Below the pieces are notes generated by a model. The model was not told the DNA's origin, made no database searches, and saw nothing but the letters and a program-made list of their open reading frames with translations. Shown here one piece after another: positions 8,001-15,384 of a stretch of 64,000 nucleotides of DNA; within the stretch, counting starts at the first letter, position 1; every line of letters starts with the position of its first letter. The stretch comes from Actinomyces oricola (GTDB taxonomy: Bacteria; Actinomycetota; Actinomycetes; Actinomycetales; Actinomycetaceae): the NCBI RefSeq assembly GCF_004104015.1, contig NZ_RYFV01000008.1, positions 30,048-94,047 of the forward strand. Direction: 5' to 3'. The position numbers and the translations under genes were made by a program.

Positions 8001-9080
8001 TCAGACGGTGACGCCTATGAGGTGGCCAATACCCCAGGTCACCGCCATGGCGACCGCGCCGCCCAGGACCACCCGGACAACCGCCGGACGCACCGGCGCC
8101 CCACCCAGCTTGGCGCTGACTCCGCCGGTGAGGGCCAGGCCCACGACGACGGCGGCGAAGGTCAGCGGGATCTTGAAGGGCACCGGTAGCAGCACAATGG
8201 CGAGCATGGGCAGCAGGGAGCCCAGGGTGAAGGCGATGGCTGAGGACAGCGCCGCATGCCAGGGGTTGGTGTACTCGTCCTCGCTCAGGCCCAGCCCGAC
8301 CTCCAGATGGGCGGCCACGGCGTCGTGCTCGCTCAGTTCCCTGGCGACGGCGCCGGCAGTGACCGCCGACAGCCCCTTGGCCCGATAGTGGGCGGCCAGG
8401 CGGGCGACGCCGGCGGCGGGGTCGGTGGTCAGCAGGGCTTTCTCCTTGACCACCAGGGCGCGCTCGGTATCCGATTGGGTGGACACCGACACGTACTCTC
8501 CGGCGGCCATGGACACCGCGCCGGCGAGAATGCCGGCGACGCCGGCGGTGAAGATGGCGCCGGTGGCGGTGGGGGCGGCGGCGGCCACCCCAATGACCAG
8601 ACCGGCAATGGACACAATGCCGTCGTTGGCCCCCAGGACGCCCGCGCGCAACCAGTTAAGACGGGAGGCCAGCGAGGAGGCGTCGCCGTGGCGGGCGACC
8701 CCGTCCGGCTCATCCCAAGCCCGTGGCGAGCCCGGCCCGGCGGGAGCCTCAGCAGCCGCCGGCCCGGCGGGAGCCTCAGCAGCCGCCGGCCCGGCGGGAG
8801 CCTCAGCAGCCGGAGCGGCGGGAGCCCCAGCCGCCGGAGCGGGCACTGACGCACTGACGGTCGGGGCGGCGGACGGCTGCTCAAGGTGGGCTCCCAGAAC
8901 GGCGGTGTTCACCGTCCGGCGCAGACCGGTCGCCCCTTCTTGGGTCGCCCCTTCTTGGGGGGCCAGCCAGCGGGCGGTGGGACACGCTGCGACCCTCGGG
9001 CGGTGCTGGTCGGCCGGCGCGTCGAGCGTGTCGTCGGGGCTGACACGAGAAGTGCTGCGGGGGGTATCGACGACCGTCAT
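8001..9080 (-). CDS. VIT1/CCC1-family iron/manganese transporter
   Basis: A protein of 359 residues. Residues 1-135 are a low-complexity tail with three EAPAGPAAA repeats, absent from typical family members of about 230-240 residues. The VIT domain follows: NWLRAGVLGANDGIVSIAGL (helix 1), AGAVSMAAGEYVSVSTQ (the conserved helix 2 motif), a cytosolic metal-binding helical region rich in Glu and His (ELSEHDAVAAHLE), and helices 3-5. It should export or sequester Fe2+ or Mn2+. The start at ATG 9080 is supported by a -10 element seven bases upstream; a DtxR-like box lies further upstream, so iron control is plausible. Confidence 0.9.
   Translation of the reverse strand: MTVVDTPRSTSRVSPDDTLDAPADQHRPRVAACPTARWLAPQEGATQEGATGLRRTVNTAVLGAHLEQPSAAPTVSASVPAPAAGAPAAPAAEAPAGPAAAEAPAGPAAAEAPAGPGSPRAWDEPDGVARHGDASSLASRLNWLRAGVLGANDGIVSIAGLVIGVAAAAPTATGAIFTAGVAGILAGAVSMAAGEYVSVSTQSDTERALVVKEKALLTTDPAAGVARLAAHYRAKGLSAVTAGAVARELSEHDAVAAHLEVGLGLSEDEYTNPWHAALSSAIAFTLGSLLPMLAIVLLPVPFKIPLTFAAVVVGLALTGGVSAKLGGAPVRPAVVRVVLGGAVAMAVTWGIGHLIGVTV
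8734..8814. repeat. Three 27-bp in-frame repeats in the VIT gene
   Basis: Units begin at 8734, 8761 and 8788 and encode the nine-residue repeat EAPAGPAAA in the N-terminal tail. They are coding minisatellite repeats, not CRISPR. Confidence 0.9.
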
Positions 9081-9087
9081 ACCAACG

Positions 9088-9093
9088 ATGGTA
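9088..9093 (-). promoter_or_regulatory. -10 element of a leaderless promoter (VIT gene)
   Basis: On the minus strand TACCAT is followed by seven bases and the ATG at 9080. No Shine-Dalgarno sequence precedes this ATG. Confidence 0.5.
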
Positions 9094-9117
9094 GATCCAA
9101 TTAATAAACCTGTATAG

Positions 9118-9136
9118 CATAGAAAGTCTTACCTAA
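9118..9136 (-). promoter_or_regulatory. Candidate DtxR/IdeR iron box
   Basis: The minus-strand 19-mer TTAGGTAAGACTTTCTATG matches the degenerate DtxR consensus TWAGGTWAGSCTWACCTWA at 14 of 19 positions by hand count; the left half is nearly perfect and the right half is degenerate. It sits 38 to 56 bases upstream of the VIT start, just upstream of where a -35 would lie. That position fits activation by iron-loaded regulator better than simple repression. Confidence 0.45.
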
Positions 9137-9349
9137 CGAAGGTGCGCCTGCCCTTGACACACCTCGACTCACTGAAGCCTCCCGGCACGAGGCCGCTGAA
9201 AAACCCGTAGGGCGCACCCGCCTCGCCCTGAATCCGGCCCCCGACGCGAGTCACCCGGAAACGGGCGTTAGAGTGGCCCGCAAGCGCCGTCGTCGTCCCC
9301 GTGCCGACGCGGCACAAGGCCAGGCCGCGACCAGCTCCAGGAGGCACCC

Positions 9350-9655
9350 ATGTCCGGAAAGATCCCCTTCATCCTCGGACTCGGCGCCGGTTACCTGCTC
9401 GGAACCCGCGCCGGGCGCGCCCAGTACGAGCGGATCAAGGCCACCGCGGTCAAGATTGTTGAGCAGCCCTTCGTGCGCACTCGGGTCGACGCCGCCGCCT
9501 CCAAGGTCTCCAAGATCGTGCGCGAGCAGGGCGAGGCGGTGACGGACAAGGTCGCGGACGCCGTCAAGGAACGCCTTTTCGGGGCGCAGGCCACCAGCCC
9601 CACTGAGACGGCGGTCGTCAAGGTCGACGACGCCCAGGTGAGCCCCCTGCACTGA
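9350..9655 (+). CDS. YtxH-like small membrane-associated protein
   Basis: A protein of 101 residues with a good ribosome binding site (AGGAGG, spacing about seven) before ATG 9350. Residues 5-22 (IPFILGLGAGYLLGTRAGRA) form the short glycine-rich membrane segment and the LGTRAGR motif of YtxH-type proteins. An amphipathic helical region with Lys and Glu follows (KVSKIVREQGEAVTDKVADAVKERLF). Such proteins are common in actinobacteria and are associated with stress, but have no defined reaction. It is a single gene converging on the TRIC channel gene. Confidence 0.8.
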   Translation: MSGKIPFILGLGAGYLLGTRAGRAQYERIKATAVKIVEQPFVRTRVDAAASKVSKIVREQGEAVTDKVADAVKERLFGAQATSPTETAVVKVDDAQVSPLH

Positions 9656-9679
9656 GCACCCGGGCCGTCAAGCCCCTGC

Positions 9680-10657
9680 TCACAGGTCCTCGGGGTCCAG
9701 GGGCTTGCGGCGGCGGCGCACCGGCGCACCGGCCGACAACCTGGAGGTGGTCATGACCAGAGTGCGCCAGGAGCCGCGCACCACCCCCGGTGTGCGGGCG
9801 GCCCGACGCTGGACCCGGCGGCGCTCGCGATCGGAGATCACCGGAAGCCGCCAGGACCGCCAGTACGCCAGCAGGCAGGTTCCGGCCCCGACCAAGGTTG
9901 CTGCCAGCATGGCGGCGCCATCGGGCAGGCCCAACCGCACCATGGCCACCTCCGTGGCCGCCGAGCACAGGGCGGGGACGGCGTAGAGCTTATTGCCGCC
10001 GAACACCGAAGGCCTCTCCCCCACCGAGACATCCCGGATCATGGAGCCGCCGACCGCGGTCAAGCACCCCAGGAGGAGGGCCGGCATGACCCCCAGGCCG
10101 TTGCTCAAGGCCTTCGCGGCCCCAGTGGCCGCCCAAGTGCCCAGAACGACGGCGTCGGCGACGACCAGGAAGCGGTGCGCCAGGCTGGAGGTGAAGGGGA
10201 CGAACCAGGCGATCAGTGCACCGGCGCAGGCGGTGCCCAGGTAGTAGGGGTCGGTGAGGGCGAAGGGCGGGCCGGCCTGGATCATGACGTCACGCAGGAT
10301 GCCGCCACCAGTGGCGGTCAAGATCGCCAGCACCACGAAGCCGACCATGTCGAAGTTCATGCGCCGGGCGATGAGTCCACCGAGGATGCCATTGAGCAGG
10401 ACGCCGGACAGGTCCAGGACCCGGAAGGTCTGGGAGAGAGTCGTGGCGTCAGCAATGGAGGCGGGCAGCACGTCGGCCGAAGTGGAGGCGGAGGCGAGCG
10501 CCCCACAGGCTGCGGGCCCCTGCCCCAGCAGGCCTGCGACGGCGCCGGCCGCCACGGCCCCCAGAGGGCCCGCCCCCGCTCCGGCCGCTGCGCCCGCATC
10601 CGCCATCCCTGGAAAACCTGCGGCCGCCCCCGCAGCCATCGCCTCGCCGAACAACAC
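9680..10657 (-). CDS. TRIC-type (UPF0126) trimeric cation channel protein
   Basis: A protein of 325 residues. The start at GTG 10655-10657 is supported by TAGGGT placed six bases upstream (leaderless). Residues 1-80 are an Ala/Gly-rich extension. The conserved core has two homologous three-helix halves, each with the family's glycine motif: ATGGGILRDV in the first and AVGGSMIRDV in the second. Prokaryotic TRIC proteins form homotrimeric K+/Na+-permeable channels. The C-terminal 60 residues are basic (RERRRVQRRAARTPG, then PVRRRRKPLDPEDL) and probably cytoplasmic. The physiological role is unknown. Confidence 0.92.
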   Translation of the reverse strand: MLFGEAMAAGAAAGFPGMADAGAAAGAGAGPLGAVAAGAVAGLLGQGPAACGALASASTSADVLPASIADATTLSQTFRVLDLSGVLLNGILGGLIARRMNFDMVGFVVLAILTATGGGILRDVMIQAGPPFALTDPYYLGTACAGALIAWFVPFTSSLAHRFLVVADAVVLGTWAATGAAKALSNGLGVMPALLLGCLTAVGGSMIRDVSVGERPSVFGGNKLYAVPALCSAATEVAMVRLGLPDGAAMLAATLVGAGTCLLAYWRSWRLPVISDRERRRVQRRAARTPGVVRGSWRTLVMTTSRLSAGAPVRRRRKPLDPEDL

Positions 10658-10663
10658 GGCGCC

Positions 10664-10669
10664 ACCCTA
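10664..10669 (-). promoter_or_regulatory. -10 element of a leaderless promoter (TRIC gene)
   Basis: TAGGGT on the minus strand is followed by six bases and the GTG at 10657. This pairing decides the start codon, since the frame has no Shine-Dalgarno sequence. Confidence 0.6.
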
Positions 10670-10791
10670 GCGGTTGTGCGCCGAGACAAGCGCCGTCATC
10701 GGAATCCCCACGCCTTCGGGGGCCCGAAGGTATTGCGGCGCCCCGGAATACTGGGTTCACCTGGCGGCTTGGGGCCGGGGAGGATGTGAAG

Positions 10792-11709
10792 GTGTCTTCT
10801 CCGCGCTACGCCCCGCCCAAGGATCTGAGCGGTTACGCCTGGTTGTCCATTGCGGCGGCCCTGGCCACGATCCTGTTGAAAGGCGGTGCCGCCTGGATTA
10901 CCGACTCGGTGGGCCTGCTCTCGGATGCCGCGGAGTCGGTGGTCAACCTGGTGGCCGCCGTCGTGGCCCTGGTGACCCTGAAGATCGCCATTAAACCGGC
11001 GGATGACGACCATCCCTTCGGTCACTCCAAGGCCGAGTACTTCTCAGCGGCAGTCGAAGGCTCCATGGTGTTCGTAGCCGCCGCCTTCATTATTGTCTCG
11101 GCCGTTGAACGCATCCTGACCCCGGTCATGCCCGAGCAGCTCGGGCTGGGCCTGTTCATTAGCGTGTGCGCCGCCGTCCTCAACGGCTCGGTGGCCCTGG
11201 TGCTGCTCCGCAAGGGCCGGCAGGAGGGCTCAGCCGTCCTGGTGGCCGACGCCAAGCACCTGCTGACCGACGTCGTCACCTCCGTGGCGGTGCTTGTGGG
11301 GATCGGTCTGGTGGCGCTCTTCCAGGCCCCGATCCTGGACGCCATTGTGGCCCTGCTGGCGGGCCTGAACATTATGTGGACCGGGTTCGGGATCCTGCGC
11401 GGTGCGGTGGGCGGGCTCATGGACATTGCCCCGTCTGACGAGCTCATGGGCCCCATTGAGGCAGTGCTGGAGCGCCACCGCGAGCCGGGTCGGATCGACT
11501 TCCATGCGGTGCGCGTGCGAGAGGCGGGCAACCGTCGTTTTATGCACCTGCACGTCCTGGTGCCCGGGACCTGGAGCGTGAAGGAGGGGCACGACTTCAC
11601 CGAGTCGCTCATAGACGACTTCGTGGCCACCGACCCCAGCCTGCGGGTCTCGGCGCATCTTGAACCCATTGAGGACCCCAAGAGCTACGAGGACATTGAG
11701 GACGTCTGA
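10792..11709 (+). CDS. Cation diffusion facilitator (CDF) transporter
   Basis: A protein of 305 residues. I choose GTG 10792 because GGGGAGG lies eight bases before it; the GTG at 10786 is only two bases from that site. Six transmembrane segments carry the CDF metal-site signatures: GLLSDAAESVVNL in helix 2 and KHLLTDVVTSVAVLVG in helix 5. The C-terminal cytoplasmic domain (IDFHAVRVREAGNRRFMHLHVLVPGTWSV) is the ferredoxin-like dimerisation fold. It should export Zn2+, Fe2+ or a similar divalent ion by proton antiport. Together with the neighbouring VIT gene it makes this a metal-homeostasis region. Confidence 0.94.
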   Translation: MSSPRYAPPKDLSGYAWLSIAAALATILLKGGAAWITDSVGLLSDAAESVVNLVAAVVALVTLKIAIKPADDDHPFGHSKAEYFSAAVEGSMVFVAAAFIIVSAVERILTPVMPEQLGLGLFISVCAAVLNGSVALVLLRKGRQEGSAVLVADAKHLLTDVVTSVAVLVGIGLVALFQAPILDAIVALLAGLNIMWTGFGILRGAVGGLMDIAPSDELMGPIEAVLERHREPGRIDFHAVRVREAGNRRFMHLHVLVPGTWSVKEGHDFTESLIDDFVATDPSLRVSAHLEPIEDPKSYEDIEDV

Positions 11710-12026
11710 ACCGCGCGCTGCATTGGCCCGGTGGCGATCATGGGAAATGATGGGCCACCCCCGCGCCCGCCGGCACTGCTGGCCCGCCGGGGCGGGCACT
11801 GCTGGTCTGCCGGAGCGGGCGGGTCCGGGCCGCCCCCGCGCCCGCCGGCCCCGCCCGAGGCGCGCGTCGGCACCGGCATGCGCATCGGAGCGCTCCCATG
11901 CCCGCCGGCCCCGCACTCACAGGCCGGACACAGCGCGGCTGGGCGCGATGAACAGCTCGGGCCGCTTAGCTGATAGGGCAAGGCCGGAAGAGACCACCGG
12001 CACCACACGAGCACACGGAGGCAACC
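11710..12026. other. Intergenic GC-rich region without a recognised gene
   Basis: It contains repeated CCCGCCGG motifs and, at 11882-11896, the 15-mer GCATCGGAGCGCTCC. The same 15-mer recurs at 12416-12430 in the central palindrome of the nearby four-box element. I see no supported coding sequence. Confidence 0.6.
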
Positions 12027-12251
12027 ATGACCACTGGCACCATCCGCACCAACTCCCTGGCGGGCCTGTCACTCCTGCAGGTACTCACCATGGTGGGCAC
12101 AGCGATCCTGCTCCTGCTCGGTGTCATGCTGGGCGGGCGCGCCTTCATTACCGGCGTTGACTCCACGAACCTGGTCACCGTCCCGGCCAACACGGTGTCG
12201 GCGCCCCTGGCCGAGCAGCGCGAGCCCTCCAATCGAAGCCGGAACCTCTGA
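12027..12251 (+). CDS. Small hypothetical membrane protein
   Basis: A protein of 74 residues with a clear ribosome binding site (GGAGG, spacing about eight) before ATG 12027. One hydrophobic helix lies at about residues 11-40 (GLSLLQVLTMVGTAILLLLG), followed by a short polar tail with no cysteines or catalytic residues. I do not recognise a family. The ribosome binding site and membrane helix argue for a real gene. A large repeat element begins about 75 bases after its stop. Confidence 0.5.
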   Translation: MTTGTIRTNSLAGLSLLQVLTMVGTAILLLLGVMLGGRAFITGVDSTNLVTVPANTVSAPLAEQREPSNRSRNL

Positions 12252-12326
12252 GCGGGGCGAGGAGCGGGTCGGGGCGCCATGGGAGACTGCTGGCCGCGAA
12301 TGCAATGGCGCACCCCCGGAACCTGA

Positions 12327-12526
12327 TTGCACATTCTTTCCCTCACCGCAGCCGAGAGGCCGGCGCCATTCCAACGATTCACCGAGGCAAGAGCGCCCAG
12401 ACAAGGAAAGAATGTGCATCGGAGCGCTCCGTTGCACATTCATCCCCTCCCAGACCTCTGACACAACCCGCCAGAACCGCATGATTCCGCGGTTCATAGA
12501 TTCAAGATCGCGGAAAGAATGTGCAA
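12327..12526. repeat. Four-box hairpin element, copy 1
   Basis: Four copies of the TTGCACATTC box alternate in orientation: forward at 12327, reverse ending at 12418, forward at 12432, reverse ending at 12526. The outer pairs extend to TTGCACATTCTTTCC against GGAAAGAATGTGCAA. The two inner boxes form a palindrome around GGAGCGCTCC (12421-12430). Each module is about 90 bases; module 2 contains a further GAACCGC/GCGGTTC hairpin. The same plan recurs at 26413-26611 with different module interiors. No coding sequence is supported and no target-site duplication is seen. Confidence 0.75.
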
Positions 12527-12862
12527 GTCGCAGCATCAACGCACGGCGAGCGGGTAGCGGCCCCGACCAGTGAGGCCCACCCCGGTGCATACCCTCGCAA
12601 ACCCGGCCCTGAACGCCGTTCAACACCGCGCCTTCGCCTGACCGGGATCATGCTCCACAACCAGAACCCCACCCTCCCGTCGAGATCGGCGTGGAGGAGG
12701 TAATCCGTGCGCGCCGCGGCGCACACCGGGGCCGACCGCGCCGAGCTGTGCGGGAACTGGCCGGGCCGCGGAATGTGCACCCGGATCGGGCCGCGGAATG
12801 CGCGCCCCGGCCCGGGCGGGCAGGAGCCCGGCCCGGGCGGGAGAGCGATGTCGGGAGACGGT
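12527..12862. other. Intergenic region downstream of metE
   Basis: No gene is supported. It holds a 16-base repeat GGGCCGCGGAATGYGC (12763 and 12788) and repeated GGCCCGGGCGGG blocks at 12805-12850. The latter may form the 3'-end structure of the metE transcript. Confidence 0.5.
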
Positions 12863-15259
12863 TCAGGCCCGCCGCGCGCCAGTGGCCCGGGCCCGCCCGG
12901 CCCGGGCGGCGGCTACGAGGTTGCGCAGGCTCGCGTCGGTTTCGGCGTAGCCGCGGGTCTTGAGCCCGCAGTCGGGGTTGACCCACACCTTCTCCACGCC
13001 CAGCGCGGCCACCGCCCGCTCCACCAGTTCGGTGCACTCCTCGACGCTGGGCACGCGCGGGGAGTGGATGTCCCACACGCCCGGGCCCAGCTGGCGCTCA
13101 AAACCGTGCTCGGCGACGGCCGGCAGGATGTCCATGCGGGAGCGGGAGGCCTCAATGGAGGTCACGTCGGCGTCCAAATGGTCGACGGCGTCAATGACAA
13201 CGTCGAACTCCGAGTAGCACAGGTGGGTGTGAACCTGCGTGGCCGGTGCCGCCCCGCCAGTGGCCAGGCGGAAGGAGCCCACCGACCAGTCCAGGTAGTC
13301 GGGGCGGTCGGCCCGCCTCAGCGGCAAAGTCTCGCGGATGGCGGGCTCATCGACCTGAATGACACCGATTCCGGCCGCCTCCAGGTCAGCGACCTCGGCG
13401 CGCAGCGCCAGGCCCAACTGATCGGCGACCTGGGCGCGGGGGATGTCCTCGCGCACGAAGGACCAGGCCATAATGGTCACCGGCCCGGTGAGCATGCCCT
13501 TGAGGGGCTTGTCGGTCAGTGACTGGGCGTAGGCGGACCAGGCCACGGTCATGGGCGCGGGGCGCTCAACATCGCCCCACAGAATAGAAGGACGGGTGCA
13601 GCGCGAGCCGTAGGACTGGACCCAGCCGTGCTGGGTGGTCACGAAGCCGTCGAGCAGCTCGGCGAAGTACTGGACCATGTCATTGCGCTCGGCCTCCCCG
13701 TGGACCAGGACATCGAGGCCGATCTCCTCCTGGAGGGCCACCACCCGCCCAATCTCCTCGCGCATGGCCTGCTCGTAGCCGGCCTCGGAAAGCTCGCCCC
13801 GGCGATGGGCGGCGCGCGCGGCCCGAATCTGACCGGTCTGGGGGAAGGAGCCGATCGTCGTCGTCGGCAGCAATGGCAGGCCCAGGCGCTGGGCCTGAGC
13901 GGCCCGGCGCTCGGCGTAGGGGGCGCGGGTACGGGCGGCGTCGGTGACCGCGGCAACGGCGGCGCGCACCTCGGCGCGCTTCACCCCCGGGTGGGTGGCG
14001 TGCTTGGCACGTACCGCCGAGTCAATGGCCAGCTCAGAGGCAATGGCCTCCCGCCCCTGGGCCAGGCCCCTGGCCAGGATCTGGACTTCGGTGACCTTCT
14101 GGTCGGCGAAGGCCAGCCAGGAGCGAATGTCCGCGTCAATGGCGGTCTCCCGCTCGGCGTCGTGGGGGACGTGCTGTAGAGAGGTGGACGTGCCCACGGT
14201 TATGGGGGTGCCGGCGGGCAGGCGATCGGCCAGCGCCTCCAGGGCGGTCAAGGACACAGAGAGGTCGTTGCGCCAAATATTGCGGCCCGAGACAATGCCG
14301 GCCACCACGGTCTTGCCGGCCAGGCCGGCCAGGTCCTCCGCCGGCGGGATGGCGCCGGCCACCAGGTCCAGGGCCACGCCCTCCACGCCGGTGGAGGCCA
14401 GGGCGGGCAGGGCATCGCCCAGGGCGCCGTAAGAGCCGGCCACCAGGATCTGGGGGCGCTCGGCGATGGCCGACAGCCAGGTGTAGGCCTCGCCCACCGC
14501 CTGAAGAACTCTCTCGCGCGGCGCATCCCAGGAGTCGGAGACCAGGGCGGGCTCGTCGAGCTGAACCCACTGGGCCCCGGCGGCCCACAGGTCGGCCAGG
14601 AGGTGGCCGTAGGCGTTGAGCAGGTCACCCAGGCGGTCAAGGGGGTGGAAGCCCTCGGCGGCGGCGTCAGAGGCCTTGGCCAGCAGCAGGTAGGTGACCG
14701 GGCCGACGACGACGGGGCGCGGCGCCTCCTCGCCGGCGCCCAGGGCCTCAAGGACCTGGGCGACAGGGCCGTCGGTGGGGTCCACGGCGCCGAACCCGGG
14801 AACGTAGTCCAAAGGAGTGGTCTCGTCGAGCTCGGGCACCAGGTAGTGGTAGTTGGAGTCCAGCCACTTGGTCATCTCCAGGGCGGCACGCTCCCCCTCG
14901 CCGCGGGCGGCGGTGAAGTAGCCGGGCAGGTCCAGGCCCGGGAAGGACTCACCGGTCCCCTGGACGGCACCGCGCAGGTGGGTGAAGCGCTCAGGGACAG
15001 CGCCCAGCGCACTGGTGACCTGGAGGACCTGGTCGTAGTAGGTGAAGTCGGCGGGCACGGCGCTGGCGCCGGCCAGTCCCAGGTCCCGCAGATGGCGGCG
15101 GGCCTCGGTGCGCACGGCGGCGGCGCGCTCCCGCAGCTGGGACTCGTCAATCCGGCCGGCCCAGAATGCCTCCACGGCGCGCTTGAGCTCGCGGTTGGGG
15201 CCAATGCGGGGGTAGCCGAGAATGGTGGCGGCGGGCAGGGCGGTGGTCGGGACACTCAT
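12863..15259 (-). CDS. metE: Cobalamin-independent methionine synthase
   Basis: A protein of 798 residues, slightly longer than the usual 750-770. The N-terminal domain starts with the family signature TILGYPRIGPNRELKRAVEAFW. The C-terminal domain begins LPLLPTTTIGSFPQTGQIR and carries the zinc/homocysteine residues in THLCYSEF and NPDCGLKTRGY. It transfers the methyl group of 5-methyltetrahydropteroyl-polyglutamate to homocysteine, making methionine without B12. It lies 125 bases downstream of metF on the same strand, so the pair supplies and uses methyl-tetrahydrofolate. I see no strong Shine-Dalgarno sequence before ATG 15259. Confidence 0.97.
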   Translation of the reverse strand: MSVPTTALPAATILGYPRIGPNRELKRAVEAFWAGRIDESQLRERAAAVRTEARRHLRDLGLAGASAVPADFTYYDQVLQVTSALGAVPERFTHLRGAVQGTGESFPGLDLPGYFTAARGEGERAALEMTKWLDSNYHYLVPELDETTPLDYVPGFGAVDPTDGPVAQVLEALGAGEEAPRPVVVGPVTYLLLAKASDAAAEGFHPLDRLGDLLNAYGHLLADLWAAGAQWVQLDEPALVSDSWDAPRERVLQAVGEAYTWLSAIAERPQILVAGSYGALGDALPALASTGVEGVALDLVAGAIPPAEDLAGLAGKTVVAGIVSGRNIWRNDLSVSLTALEALADRLPAGTPITVGTSTSLQHVPHDAERETAIDADIRSWLAFADQKVTEVQILARGLAQGREAIASELAIDSAVRAKHATHPGVKRAEVRAAVAAVTDAARTRAPYAERRAAQAQRLGLPLLPTTTIGSFPQTGQIRAARAAHRRGELSEAGYEQAMREEIGRVVALQEEIGLDVLVHGEAERNDMVQYFAELLDGFVTTQHGWVQSYGSRCTRPSILWGDVERPAPMTVAWSAYAQSLTDKPLKGMLTGPVTIMAWSFVREDIPRAQVADQLGLALRAEVADLEAAGIGVIQVDEPAIRETLPLRRADRPDYLDWSVGSFRLATGGAAPATQVHTHLCYSEFDVVIDAVDHLDADVTSIEASRSRMDILPAVAEHGFERQLGPGVWDIHSPRVPSVEECTELVERAVAALGVEKVWVNPDCGLKTRGYAETDASLRNLVAAARAGRARATGARRA

Positions 15260-15384
15260 GGTGGTTAGGACTCGTTTCTTGTTGTGGAGTGCGTCGTTCA
15301 GGGCGAGCCGGCGGGCGCTGGGCGCCGCGCGGCCGGTGCCCGGCCGGGGTCCAACCGGAGCCCGGCCAGGGCCTGCGGTCGCGC

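Noticed and set aside
8734..8814. Regular 27-bp repeats resembling a small CRISPR array
   Set aside because: The repeats are contiguous without spacers and encode EAPAGPAAA in frame in the VIT protein.
12363..12526. Interpretation of the four-box element as a simple MITE
   Set aside because: No target-site duplication is visible at either copy and the interiors are unrelated, so a transposition origin is not supported by this sequence alone.
12527..12703. Short open frames overlapping the four-box elements (for example 12521-12703)
   Set aside because: They begin inside the inverted boxes, have no ribosome binding sites, and the same peptides appear from both strands as expected for palindromic DNA.
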